64,000 bases of DNA, taken from NCBI RefSeq assembly GCF_000620625.1, contig NZ_JIAW01000020.1, forward strand, positions 62,001 to 126,000, written 5' to 3'. Origin of the DNA: Mycobacterium sp. URHB0044. Its GTDB lineage: Bacteria; Actinomycetota; Actinomycetes; Mycobacteriales; Mycobacteriaceae. Shown here piece after piece: positions 19,180-29,100 of the stretch. Below the pieces are notes generated by a model. It saw only the letters and a list, made by a program, of their open reading frames with translations, was not told the origin of the DNA and made no database searches. Both the position numbers and the translations under genes were made by a program. The stretch's first letter is position 1; the number at the start of each line of letters is the position of its first letter.

Positions 19180-20142
19180 ATGACTCAGACCGTCTTGCAG
19201 GTCGGACCGCTGAAGCCGTCATTGGAGCAGAGGCTCGCAGAGACCTATGCGGCCGTCGTGCTGCCGGATGGGCAATCCGAGCGCGAGACGTTCCTGGCCG
19301 CCCGCGGCGCCGAGATCACCGCGGCGGTGACCTCGGGGCGCACCGGCGTGAACGCCGACTTGATGGCAGCGCTGCCCAACCTGGGCGCGGTGGTGAACTT
19401 CGGCGTCGGCTACGACACCACCGACGTCGACGCCGCCGCCGCGCGCGGGATCGGGGTGAGCAACACCCCCGACGTACTGACCGACTGCGTGGCCGACACC
19501 GCCGTGGGTCTGACGATCGACGTGATGCGTCAGTTCTCGGCAGCCGACCGGTACCTGCGGGCGGGGCGCTGGCCCGTCGACGGCAACTACCCGTTGACCC
19601 GGCAGGTCAGCAACACCCGGGTGGGGATCATCGGACTAGGCCGGATCGGCAGCGCAATCGCCAAGCGGCTCAACGCGTTTGGCTGCACGATCTCCTACCA
19701 CAACCGCAACGAGGTCGAGGGATCGGTGTACCGCTACGTCGGCTCGCCGGTCGAATTGGCCCGGGATGTCGACGTCCTCGTCGTCGCCGCGGCAGGCGGA
19801 TCGGGGACGCGGCAGTTGGTCGACCGTGACGTGCTGGATGCGCTCGGCGCCGACGGCTATCTCGTCAACATCGCCCGCGGCAGCGTCGTCGACGAGGAGG
19901 CGTTGGTCGACGCGCTGACGGCAGGCCGGCTCGCCGGGGCTGGTCTGGACGTCTTCGCCGACGAGCCCAACGTGCCGTCCGAGCTTCTGACTTTGGACAA
20001 CGTCGTGCTGCTGCCACACGTCGGCAGTGGGACAGTCGAAACCCGCGCGGCCATGGAGGAACTCACGCTGCGCAACCTGGACGAGTTTCTGACCACGGGG
20101 CGTCTGGTGACGCCGGTCGTGGAGCCCAGCGTCCGCGTCTAG
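19180..20142 (+). CDS. 2-hydroxyacid dehydrogenase (hydroxypyruvate/glyoxylate reductase-like)
   Basis: 320 residues from ATG 19180 (a GTG three codons earlier is also possible). The Rossmann motif GIIGLGRIGSAIA, the catalytic Arg block NIARGSVVDEEAL, the DVFADEPNVP Glu block and the LLPHVGSGT His block of the D-2-hydroxyacid dehydrogenase family are all intact. In a hexarate catabolic island it may reduce tartronate semialdehyde or hydroxypyruvate-like products, but this is inference. Its stop overlaps the convergent LysR gene by four bases. Confidence 0.87.
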   Translation: MTQTVLQVGPLKPSLEQRLAETYAAVVLPDGQSERETFLAARGAEITAAVTSGRTGVNADLMAALPNLGAVVNFGVGYDTTDVDAAAARGIGVSNTPDVLTDCVADTAVGLTIDVMRQFSAADRYLRAGRWPVDGNYPLTRQVSNTRVGIIGLGRIGSAIAKRLNAFGCTISYHNRNEVEGSVYRYVGSPVELARDVDVLVVAAAGGSGTRQLVDRDVLDALGADGYLVNIARGSVVDEEALVDALTAGRLAGAGLDVFADEPNVPSELLTLDNVVLLPHVGSGTVETRAAMEELTLRNLDEFLTTGRLVTPVVEPSVRV

Positions 20143-21068
20143 GCGCCGACGAACTCGTCGACCAGATCGTCGGTGGTCCACTCCCGCGGCGGCAGGACGT
20201 CGCGCAGCAGGCGCAGTAGCGCGGGGTTGGTGCTGTCGCCGCGCCACGCGGCATCGAGCTCCACCGGCCGCTCCCTGAACGCCCCGATGGACCGGAACAC
20301 GACCCCTTCGGGATGCAGCGTCGCGGCCGAGGCGGGCACCAGCGCGATCCCGATGCCCGAGCGCACCAACACCAGCATGGTGTGCACCTGCGTGACGAAC
20401 TGGACGTAGCGCGGTGTGGCGCCCGCGATGGTGAACGTGCTGATCAGCAGCTCGTTGAAGTACCGCGCCTGCACGGGCGAGTACATGATCACGTCCTGCC
20501 CGTCGAGGTCGTTGAGGGTCAGCTGCCGGGTCTGCCCAACCAGGGGATGGCCGGCGGGCAGTGCGGCCACCAGCTGTTCGTGCAGCAGCGGCCGCGACAC
20601 GATGCCCGGCCGCTTCAGGGGCGGCCTTGCCATCCCCAGGTCGATCTCACCGGTCATCAGAGCCTCGATCTGCACGGCCGAAACCATCTCGCGCAGATCG
20701 AGTTTCACGTCCGGCAGCTGCGCGCGGGTCCGCTCGAGCAGACGGGGAAGCACGGCGTGCGCCGACGCGGCGGTGAACCCCACCACCACGGTGCCGAGGT
20801 CGCCTGCGGGAACACGCCTCACCGTCAGCGACGCGCTCTCGGCCAGCTGCAGGATCCGGCGCGCGTCGGGAAGAAACGCCACTCCCGCAGGCGTGAGCGT
20901 GACCGACCTGGTGGTCCGGTCGATGAGCTGCACGCTCAGTTCGGCCTCGAGCTGCTGGATCTGCCTGCTCAGCGGCGGCTGGGTCATGTGCAGCCGTTCG
21001 GCGGCGCGGCCGAAGTGCAGTTCCTCTGCGACGGCGATGAAGCACGACAGTCGGGCAAGGGAGAACAC
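20139..21068 (-). CDS. LysR-family transcriptional regulator
   Basis: 309 residues. N-terminal helix-turn-helix FIAVAEELHFGRAAERLHMTQPPLSRQIQQLE in register with the family (quoted in part: HFGRAAERLHMTQPPLSR), followed by a periplasmic-binding-protein-like effector domain. It is 68 bases downstream of the glucarate dehydratase paralogue, as the last gene of the KGSADH-kdgD-gudD operon, so it probably regulates that operon and possibly the dehydrogenase gene that it faces tail to tail. Confidence 0.93.
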   Translation of the reverse strand: MFSLARLSCFIAVAEELHFGRAAERLHMTQPPLSRQIQQLEAELSVQLIDRTTRSVTLTPAGVAFLPDARRILQLAESASLTVRRVPAGDLGTVVVGFTAASAHAVLPRLLERTRAQLPDVKLDLREMVSAVQIEALMTGEIDLGMARPPLKRPGIVSRPLLHEQLVAALPAGHPLVGQTRQLTLNDLDGQDVIMYSPVQARYFNELLISTFTIAGATPRYVQFVTQVHTMLVLVRSGIGIALVPASAATLHPEGVVFRSIGAFRERPVELDAAWRGDSTNPALLRLLRDVLPPREWTTDDLVDEFVGA

Positions 21069-21136
21069 CGATGCACTCCTAGCATCACTGCAGCCGCCGG
21101 ATGCGGCAGTCGTGCATCAGTGTAGGACGGCGGTCC

Positions 21137-22405
21137 TCACCATCGCGGGCTGATGGCGCGATAGCCGGGGTCGATGCTCTGCATGTAGCCGGTGTCGTCG
21201 CGGTCCCGGATGCCGCACCGCACGTACTGCTCGTGCAGCGCGCCGAGCGCGTCCTCGTCGACCTCGATGCCGAGCCCGGGCGTGGTCGGTACGGCCACGG
21301 CGCCGTCACGGAATTCGAGGACGCCGGGCTTGATCACCTCTTCGGTCTTCCACGGCCAGTGCGTGTCGCAGGCGTAGCTGAGGTTCGGCGTGGCGCCGGC
21401 CAGGTGCACCATCGCGGCCAGGCTGATGCCCAGATGCGAGTTGGAGTGCATGGACAGTCCCAGCCCGAACGTGTCGCAGATGCCTGCGAGTAGCCGGGAG
21501 CGGTGCAGACCGCCCCAGTAGTGGTGGTCCGAAAGCACGACGCTGACCGACTTTTCGGCGATCGCGGGTGCCAGGTGGTCGAATGCCACGACACACATGT
21601 TGGTGGCCAGCGGCATCGGCGCCTGCGCGGCGACTTCGGCCATGCCGTCCAGGTCGGGCGTCGGGTCCTCCAGGTACTCGAGGATGCCCGCGAGTCCGGC
21701 CGCCACCTTGACCGACGTCTGCGGAGTCCACGCGGCATTCGGATCGAGCCGCAGCGGATGCCCAGGGAACGCCTCGCGCAGCGCCTCGATCGCCTTCATC
21801 TCCTCGTCGGGCGGAAACACGCCGCCCTTGAGTTTGATTGCGGTGAAACCGTATTCGCCGATCATGCGTTTGGCCTGCGCAACGATGCCCGCCGGATCCA
21901 GCGCTTCTCCCCATGCGTCGGGTTCGGCCCCGGGGTGCGCCGCCCACTTGTAGAAGAGGTAGGCACTGAAGGGCACTTCGTCGCGGACCGCGCCGCCGAG
22001 CAGGTCGGACACCGGGCGTCCGGTCGCGTGCCCCTGCACATCGAGGCACGCCACCTCGAACGGCGAGAACACCCGGTCCACGACACTGGCCGACGTGATC
22101 ATGCCCGCCAGTCCTGAGCCGTCGCCGGTACTGTCGCCACCCAGCCGGTCGGAGATGGCCGCGCGAATCGCGTTGAGTGCGAACACGTCCAGCCCCGTGA
22201 TCGCGTCCGCTGCGGCCTGCAGCCGCTGCAGGTGCACGACGTCGGCGTACGTCTCCCCCAGCCCGACCAGACCCGCATCGGTGTCGAGCTGGATGATCGC
22301 GCGCAGCGCGAACGGCTGGTGCACGCCGACGGTGTTGAGCAACGGCGGGTCGACGAACGCCACCGGGGTGATGCGGGCGCCCGTGATGCGGATCCGACCG
22401 CCCAT
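21137..22405 (-). CDS. Glucarate dehydratase-like enolase superfamily enzyme (second copy)
   Basis: About 422 residues from ATG 22405, whose A is the last base of the kdgD stop (TGATG). Active-site elements: KxK in AIKLKGG, metal ligands in LDPNAAW and EYLEDPTPD, and the catalytic His in MHSNSHLG. It is shorter than and clearly different from the first copy, so it may act on another epimer (galactarate, idarate) or be the main enzyme with kdgD. It lies downstream of kdgD and upstream of the LysR gene. Confidence 0.88.
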   Translation of the reverse strand: MGGRIRITGARITPVAFVDPPLLNTVGVHQPFALRAIIQLDTDAGLVGLGETYADVVHLQRLQAAADAITGLDVFALNAIRAAISDRLGGDSTGDGSGLAGMITSASVVDRVFSPFEVACLDVQGHATGRPVSDLLGGAVRDEVPFSAYLFYKWAAHPGAEPDAWGEALDPAGIVAQAKRMIGEYGFTAIKLKGGVFPPDEEMKAIEALREAFPGHPLRLDPNAAWTPQTSVKVAAGLAGILEYLEDPTPDLDGMAEVAAQAPMPLATNMCVVAFDHLAPAIAEKSVSVVLSDHHYWGGLHRSRLLAGICDTFGLGLSMHSNSHLGISLAAMVHLAGATPNLSYACDTHWPWKTEEVIKPGVLEFRDGAVAVPTTPGLGIEVDEDALGALHEQYVRCGIRDRDDTGYMQSIDPGYRAISPRW

Positions 22406-23343
22406 CAGCGCGCGGCGGCGAGCTCGTCGGCGATGACCGCGCGGCCCGCCTCGATGATCTGTCCCAGCTCGGTGAGCGCCTCGGGCGTCGGCATGATCAG
22501 CGGTGCCCGTACCGCGCCCGCTTCGATGCCTTCCATGGTGACGCCTGCCTTGATCAGCGAGACGGCGTAGCCGGGCACGGTGTCGCGCAACCGGACCAGC
22601 GGGTGGAAGAACTCGCGCAGCAGCGCCGCGACCAGCTTCTCGTCGTCGCGTTCCAACCCCTCGTAGAACGCGAGCGCCAGTTCGGGGGCGAACGCGAACG
22701 TGGCCGACGAGTACAGCGTGACGCCGATGGCGCGGTAGGCCTGTTGCGAGACCTCCGCGGTGGGCAGGCCGTTGAAGAACTGGAACGGTTTGCCGGTCGG
22801 CGCGAGCGCGTCGGTGACGGCGCGCACGATCCGGGCCACCCGGTCCACGTCGCCGGTGCCGTCCTTGAACCCGACGACGGTCGGCAGGTGAGCGACCTCG
22901 ATCGCCGAAGCCTCGGTGTAGCGGGCGTTTCCGCGGTTGTAGACGATCACCGGCAGCTCGGTGGCCGCCGCCACCTCGCGGGTGTAGGCGACCAGTCCGG
23001 CCTGCGGCATCTGCACCAGGTAGGGCGGCAGCAGCAGCAGCCCGTCGGCGCCGGCCTCGGCCGCCACCCGCGCGAAGATCTTGGCCTGCGCCACCGATCC
23101 TCCGGTGCCGGCGTAGACCGGGACCCGTCCGGCGGTCGCCTCGACGGCGGTGCGGACGATGCCCGCGAATTCTCCGGTCTCCAAGGCGTGGAATTCGCCT
23201 GTGCCGCAAGCGATGAACACACCACCGGGTCCGGCGTCGACGCCCTTGGCGACGTGCTCGGCGAGCCGGGTCAGGTCGACCTCACCCGATTCGGTGAAGG
23301 GGGTGACGGGGAAGAAAAGAACGCCTTCGAGGCCGTCGTGCAT
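22405..23343 (-). CDS. kdgD: 5-dehydro-4-deoxyglucarate dehydratase
   Basis: Decarboxylating dehydratase that turns 5-dehydro-4-deoxyglucarate into 2,5-dioxopentanoate (alpha-ketoglutarate semialdehyde). 312 residues in the DapA/NanA (beta/alpha)8 family. The Schiff-base lysine lies in VVGFKDGTGD, the catalytic Tyr in VIVYNRGN, and GTGEFHAL replaces the GTTGE of DHDPS, as is usual for KdgD. It overlaps the start of the downstream dehydratase gene by one base and follows the dehydrogenase gene by 32 bases. Confidence 0.93.
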   Translation of the reverse strand: MHDGLEGVLFFPVTPFTESGEVDLTRLAEHVAKGVDAGPGGVFIACGTGEFHALETGEFAGIVRTAVEATAGRVPVYAGTGGSVAQAKIFARVAAEAGADGLLLLPPYLVQMPQAGLVAYTREVAAATELPVIVYNRGNARYTEASAIEVAHLPTVVGFKDGTGDVDRVARIVRAVTDALAPTGKPFQFFNGLPTAEVSQQAYRAIGVTLYSSATFAFAPELALAFYEGLERDDEKLVAALLREFFHPLVRLRDTVPGYAVSLIKAGVTMEGIEAGAVRAPLIMPTPEALTELGQIIEAGRAVIADELAAAR

Positions 23344-23375
23344 GTCGGGAGTCTCCTAGCTGGGAATGGGTTCGG

Positions 23376-24974
23376 TCAGGCTTGGGTGAGGCGGCCGTCG
23401 ATGCGGCGCCAGAGCCCGTCGGGATTGCCGTCGGCAATCGCGCTGGGCAGCAATGAGTTCGGTACGTCCTGGTAGGCCACCGGCCGCAGGAACCGTTCGA
23501 TCGCGCGGGCTCCGACCGACGTGGTGCGCGAGTCGGACGTCGCGGGGTACGGCCCACCGTGGACCATCGCGTATCCCACTTCCACTCCGGTGGGCCAGCC
23601 GTTGAACAGGATCCGGCCTACCTTGGTCTCCAACGTGGGCAGCAGCTTGCCCGCCTCGTCGTAGTCGGACTCGTCGGCGTGCACGGTCGCGGTCAGCTGT
23701 CCTTCGAGACCCGCTGCGACGGTGCTCATCTCGTCGGCGTCGGCGCATCGAATCACGACGCTGGACGAACCGAACACCTCGGCCTGCAATACCTCGGAGG
23801 ACTGGAAGCTCGCCGCGTCGGTCGCGAACAGCGCGGCCTGGCAGCTCGTCGGGCTCTCGGCAGGCGTACCGCGCGCGACGAGCTCCGCCTGCCCGCTCAG
23901 CGCGGTGACTCCCTTGGCGTAGTTCTCGGCGATGCCCGGCGTGAGCATCGGGGTGGCCGGGGACTGCGTCAGCGCCTCGCTCGCAGCCGCGATGAAGGCG
24001 TCGAGGCCGGGCCCGTCGACGGCGATCACCAGCCCGGGGTTGGTGCAGAACTGGCCCGATCCCATCGTCAGCGACCCGACGAAGGCGCGACCGAGGTCGG
24101 CCCCCCTGCTCGCCAATGCCCCGCCGAGCAAGAACACCGGGTTGATCGAACTCATCTCGGCGTAGACCGGGATGGGCTCGGGCCGACCGGCGGCCGCGGC
24201 AACCAGAGCGGTTCCGCCGGAACGGGATCCGGTGAATCCGACGGCCTTGATCCGCGGGTCGGTGACCAGCGCGCCGCCGAGCCCGGGGCCCGAACCGAAC
24301 AACAGCGAGAACGTCCCCTTGGGCAGGCCTGCGGCGCTGACCGCGTCGGTGATGGCACGACCCACCAGCTCGGAGGTCCCGGGATGTGCGTCGTGCGCCT
24401 TGACCACCACCGGGCAACCCGCTGCGAGAGCCGACGCTGTGTCGCCGCCGGCGACGGAGAACGCCAGCGGGAAGTTGCTCGCCCCGAACACGGCCACCGG
24501 TCCCAGCGGGATGGCGCGTTGGCGGATGTCCGGCCGTGGCAAGGGGGTGCGGTCGGGTTGGGCGGGGTCGATGCGCGCGCCGGTCCAGCTGCCCTCGCGC
24601 AGGACGTCGGCGAACATGCGCAGTTGACCGGTCGTGCGTCCGACCTCGCCGGTGATGCGGCCCTCGGGAAGGCCGGACTCCGTCACGGCGCGGGCGACCA
24701 ATGCGGGCTTGATGGCTTCGAGGTTGGTGGCGATGGCTTCGAGGAAGCTCGCGCGCTGTTCGGAGGTCGTCGCGCGGTAGCCGGGGAAGGCCTCCGCGGC
24801 CGCGGCGCATGCGGCGTCGACGTGGCTGGCGTCGCCGTAGCGGTACGGGGGCTCGACGGCGGTGCCTGCCGCGGGATCGAATCCGCGGATCTCGTCACCC
24901 GTCCCGGTGACGAGCGCACCGGCGATGATCATCTGTCCGGTCAGTTGCGTGGCGTCGGCGATCGTTGCTGTCAC
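23376..24974 (-). CDS. 2,5-dioxovalerate (alpha-ketoglutarate semialdehyde) dehydrogenase
   Basis: Oxidises 2,5-dioxopentanoate to 2-oxoglutarate with NADP+, the last step of the oxidative hexarate pathway. 532 residues of the aldehyde dehydrogenase superfamily, NADP+-type KGSADH branch. VFGASNFPLAFS, the cofactor loop VGFTGSRSGG, the Glu region YAEMSSINPVF and the catalytic Cys in GSGQFCTNPG are all visible. GTG start at 24974. First gene of the kdgD operon; a symmetrical operator-like site lies about 50-80 bases upstream. Confidence 0.93.
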   Translation of the reverse strand: MTATIADATQLTGQMIIAGALVTGTGDEIRGFDPAAGTAVEPPYRYGDASHVDAACAAAAEAFPGYRATTSEQRASFLEAIATNLEAIKPALVARAVTESGLPEGRITGEVGRTTGQLRMFADVLREGSWTGARIDPAQPDRTPLPRPDIRQRAIPLGPVAVFGASNFPLAFSVAGGDTASALAAGCPVVVKAHDAHPGTSELVGRAITDAVSAAGLPKGTFSLLFGSGPGLGGALVTDPRIKAVGFTGSRSGGTALVAAAAGRPEPIPVYAEMSSINPVFLLGGALASRGADLGRAFVGSLTMGSGQFCTNPGLVIAVDGPGLDAFIAAASEALTQSPATPMLTPGIAENYAKGVTALSGQAELVARGTPAESPTSCQAALFATDAASFQSSEVLQAEVFGSSSVVIRCADADEMSTVAAGLEGQLTATVHADESDYDEAGKLLPTLETKVGRILFNGWPTGVEVGYAMVHGGPYPATSDSRTTSVGARAIERFLRPVAYQDVPNSLLPSAIADGNPDGLWRRIDGRLTQA

Positions 24975-25025
24975 GCGGCCAACGCTATGACCCCAACCGA
25001 TTCATGTCCAAGACCGATTTGGTGG

Positions 25026-25052
25026 CAACTAATCCAAGGATTGGATCAGTTG
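25026..25052. promoter_or_regulatory. Operator-like inverted repeat upstream of the KGSADH-kdgD operon
   Basis: Two nested inverted repeats: outer arms CAACT (25026-25030) and AGTTG (25048-25052), inner arms AATCC-AA-GGATT. It lies 52-78 bases before the GTG of the dehydrogenase gene, the usual place for a LysR-type recognition site. The operon's own LysR gene is the likely ligand. Confidence 0.5.
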
Positions 25053-25083
25053 GGGCGAGCGAAGCGACGGGGGCAATGCGCGG

Positions 25084-25470
25084 TCACGCGCTTGCCTGCT
25101 CCCGGGTGGCCAGTCGGTGAAGTACGTCGTGGCCGAGTGTGCGCAGATCCTGCCGGGGCAGGCCGGCCGCGGGAACCAGCGTGACGCCGTCGGCGACGTC
25201 GGCCGAATCGATGTCGGCGATCAACCCGGCAAGCCCGTCGACGGTGCCCGCATATCGCACTGTCTCGTCGGTGCCTGCGGAGCGGAAGTCGCCTGGCACC
25301 GCCACGGCGACGTCCAGGATGACCGCGACGTCGCGCCCCTCCGCCCGCAGGCGCGTCGCACCACGCTGGGCGTGCTTCAGGTCGCGGGCGGTCAGCCGCA
25401 CCACGGGTCCGCCTCCCGACGTCAACTCGGTGACGTTGTCACCCGTCTCATCTGTCACGAATAACCGCAC
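25084..25470 (-). CDS. Conserved hypothetical protein
   Basis: 128 residues from a GTG at 25470, soluble, with no motif I recognise. Codon use is normal for this genome, and the product has an ordered beta-alpha pattern (VAVILDVAVAV; GLAGLIADIDSADVADGVTLVPAAG) with a conserved look. It is divergent from the DedA gene (65 bases apart) and faces the start of the KGSADH operon. The central part resembles a luciferase-like or phosphotransfer half-domain only loosely, so I assign no function. Confidence 0.65.
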   Translation of the reverse strand: MRLFVTDETGDNVTELTSGGGPVVRLTARDLKHAQRGATRLRAEGRDVAVILDVAVAVPGDFRSAGTDETVRYAGTVDGLAGLIADIDSADVADGVTLVPAAGLPRQDLRTLGHDVLHRLATREQASA

Positions 25471-25534
25471 GTCGGCCAGGCTATGGCCGACGACACGTCG
25501 CTGCCATGGTTGCGATCAGCCAGAATCGATCGGA

Positions 25535-26164
25535 ATGACCGACACCGAATTGCCCGGCGTCTTCGGCGACGTTCAGCCGGTGCTCGAACACTACGGCTAC
25601 CTCGCCGTCGGCGGGTTCGTGCTGCTCGAGGACTTCGGGGTGCCCGTGCCAGGGGAGATCATGCTGATCTCGGCTGCACTCTTCGCCGGTGCCGGTCACC
25701 TGAACATCGCGGTGGTGATCCTCGTCGCGGTGATCGGCGCGGTCATCGGGGACAACATCGGTTACGCGGTCGGCCGGCTGGGCGGGCGGCCGTTGGCCGA
25801 GCGGTGGGGCCGCTACGTGTTCCTCACGCCCGCCCGGCTGGATCGTGCCGAGACCTTCTTCGACGCCCACGGCGGCAAGGTCGTCACCGTCGCCCGGTTC
25901 ATCGAGGGCCTGCGCCAGGTCAACGGACTGCTCGCCGGGATCGCCGGCATGCACTGGCTGAAGTTCCTCGGCTTCAACGCGCTCGGCGCGGTGCTGTGGG
26001 TGGGTACGTGGGCAGGATTCGGCTTCCTGGCCGGTGAACACGTGGTCGCCATCTACTCGGCGTTCGAGCACTACAAGTGGTACGTGATCGGCGTCCTGGT
26101 GATCGCCGTCGCAATCGTTATCGCGAACCGCGTGCGGCGTGGGCGGGCGCAGCGCGGCGGTTAG
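25535..26164 (+). CDS. DedA-family membrane protein
   Basis: About 209 residues from ATG 25535. The DedA/VTT signature is clear: an acidic pair in LLEDFGVPVPGEIMLISAALFAG, the Gly-rich GDNIGYAVGRLGG, and the conserved basic motif VARFIEGLRQVNGLLAGIAGM with its functionally important arginines. The family includes undecaprenyl-phosphate and phospholipid scramblases or flippases needed for envelope recycling. It ends 12 bases before the Pls-like gene and may share its transcript. Confidence 0.92.
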   Translation: MTDTELPGVFGDVQPVLEHYGYLAVGGFVLLEDFGVPVPGEIMLISAALFAGAGHLNIAVVILVAVIGAVIGDNIGYAVGRLGGRPLAERWGRYVFLTPARLDRAETFFDAHGGKVVTVARFIEGLRQVNGLLAGIAGMHWLKFLGFNALGAVLWVGTWAGFGFLAGEHVVAIYSAFEHYKWYVIGVLVIAVAIVIANRVRRGRAQRGG

Positions 26165-26176
26165 TAGTTTGTAGTC

Positions 26177-29100
26177 GTGGCAGCGGACCCCGGGCGCAGC
26201 ATTCCCGCCCAGTACCTCTCATCAACGTCCGCGCCCGAACCGCGGACGCTGATCGACATTCTCTATGCCACCGCGGAACGGCATCCCGACTCACCGGCGA
26301 TCGACGACGGCGAGGTCCAGCTCACCTACGCCGAGCTGATCGTCGACATCGAGGAGAGCGTCGAGTGGCTCGCCGCGCGCGGGATCGGCCGCGGCGACCG
26401 CATCGGGATCCGGATGCCGTCCGGAACCTATGCGCTGTACGTGGCCATCCTGGCGACGCTGGCCACCGGCGCGGCCTATGTGCCGGTCGACGCCGACGAT
26501 CCCGAGGAGCGGGCCGCGCTGGTGTTCGGCGAGGCCGGCGTCGTCGGCGTCATCACCGAACACGGCCTGATCCGCGGCCACGGTTCGTCGCGCGGGTGGC
26601 GCGCCGGCAGGCCGTTGCCCCGCGACGACGCGTGGATCATCTTCACGTCCGGTTCGACCGGGACGCCCAAGGGTGTCGCCGTGACCCATCGGAATGCGGC
26701 GGCGTTCGTCGACGCCGAGGCCCAGATGTTCTTGACGAACAACCCGATCGGCCCGAACGACCGCGTGCTGGCCGGGCTGTCCGTCGCGTTCGACGCGTCG
26801 TGCGAGGAGATGTGGCTGGCCTGGCGGCACGGCGCCTGTCTGGTGCCTGCACCGCGGTCGCTGGTGCGCAGCGGGATGGACCTCGGCCCGTGGTTGGTGT
26901 CCCGCGACATCACCGTCGTGTCCACGGTGCCCACGCTGGCGGCGCTGTGGCCCGCCGAAGCGCTGGAGGCGGTGCGTCTGCTGATCTTCGGTGGCGAGGC
27001 GTGCCCGCCCGACCTGGCCGCGCGACTGGCCGTCGACGGTCGCGAAGTGTGGAACACGTACGGACCCACGGAGGCGACGGTCGTCGCCTGTGCGGCGCCG
27101 CTCGACGGGAAGGGTCCGGTCAGCATCGGTCTGCCGTTGCCGGGCTGGGACCTGGCCGTCGTCGACCAAAAGGGGGAGCCGGTCACCCTCGGCGAGGTCG
27201 GTGAACTGGTCATCGGCGGCGTGGGTCTGGCCCGCTACCTGGATCCCGACAAGGACGCCGAGAAGTACGCGCCGATGCCCACCCTGGAGTGGGCCAGGGC
27301 CTACCGCAGCGGTGACCTGGTCCGCCTCGAAGCCGACGGCCTGTACTTCATGGGCCGCGCCGACGACCAGGTCAAGGTCGGCGGCCGCCGCATCGAGCTC
27401 GGCGAGGTCGACGCGGCCCTGGTGAATCTGCCCGGCGTCAGCGGTGGAGCCGCGGCCGTGCGGCGCACCCCCAGCGGCACCCCGCTGCTCGTCGGCTACG
27501 TCGCCAGCGCGGACCCTGACTTCGATATCGTGAAGGCCCGTGCCGCCCTTGCGGATTCACTGCCCGCCGCGCTGGTGCCACGACTGGTCCTCGTCGACGA
27601 ACTCCCCACCCGCACGTCCGGCAAGGTGGATCGCAACGCGCTGCCGTGGCCGGTGGCCGTCGACACCGGCGCCGACGCGGCGGACCTCGGGGGCACCACG
27701 GGCTGGCTGGCCGGGCTGTGGCGTGACGTGCTCGCCGCCCCCGTCGACGGGCCCGAGGCGGACTTCTTCGCCCTCGGCGGCGGCTCGTTGTCGGCGGCGC
27801 AGTTGGTCGCAGGCATGCGCGCCCGTCACCCGCAGGTGACCGTCGCAGACCTGTACGACCATCCGCGACTCGGATCGCTGGCCGGCTACCTCGACGAACT
27901 CGATCCGCCACCGCACGTCGAAACCCGCACGGTTCAGCCGGTTTCGCGGCTCACCCAGACGGCGCAGGTGCTCGCGTCGCTGCCGTTGGCCACCCTGACG
28001 GGCATGCAGTGGGTGGTGTGGCTGGCCCTGGCCAACAACCTCGCCGTCGAACTGGACGCGGTGCCGTGGGCAGTGCCCGTCAACTGGTGGTGGGTGCTGG
28101 CGGGCTTCCTGATCTTCGTCACCCCGATCGGGCGGATGGGCATTGCCGTGCTCAGCGCGCGGATGCTGCTGGGCGGTCTGCAACCCGGCACGTACCGCCG
28201 CGGCGGCCCCGTGCACCTGCGGGTCTGGCTCGCCGAACGTCTCGGTGAGGCCAGCGGCGCCGAGAACATGGCCGGCGCGCCCTGGCTGGTCTACTACGCG
28301 CGGGCACTGGGCAACCGGATCGGCAAGGGCGTCGACCTGCACTCCGCTCCCCCGGTCACGGGAATGCTCACACTCGGCCACCGCTGTTCGATCGAACCGG
28401 AGGTCGATCTGACGGGGCACTGGGTCGATGGCGACGTGTTCCACGTGGGGCGCATCGAGGTGGGCAACGACGCCACCGTCGGCGCGCGGACCACGCTGCT
28501 GCCCGGCGCGGTGATCGGCAAGAACGCCGACGTGGCGGCCGGATCCGGCGTGGTCGGCAAGGTGAAGGCCGGGCAGTACTGGAAGGGCTCTCCTGCTGCG
28601 AAGTCCGGCAAGGCACGGCATCCGTGGCCGGAGCAACGGCCGCGCCGCGCCCCGCTGTGGGTGGCGGTGTACGGGGTGACGTCGGTGTTGCTCGGCAGCC
28701 TGCCGCTGCTCGCGCTCGGCGCGGGGCTCGCGGTGCTGGGCTGGGCGGTGCGCGCCACCGAGACTCTGGCCGACGCGATCCTGCCTGCCGGGCTGTGGAC
28801 GCCCGTGGCCACGGTGGTGGCGGTGGTGGTCTATGCGGTGCTGACGGTGCTCGGCGTCCGCGTGCTGTCGCTCGGCCTGAGCGAGGGATACCACCCCGTG
28901 CGCAGTCGGGTCGGCTGGCAGGTGTGGGCCACCGAACGGCTGATGGACGCCGCGCGCAACTACCTGTTCCCCGTGTACGCCAGCCTGCTCACGCCGGGAT
29001 GGTTGCGGCTGCTCGGCGCGAAAGTCGGTCGCGGAACGGAGATCTCGACGGCGCTGCTGACCCCGAAGTTCACCGTCGTGGAGGACGGTGCCTTCCTCGC

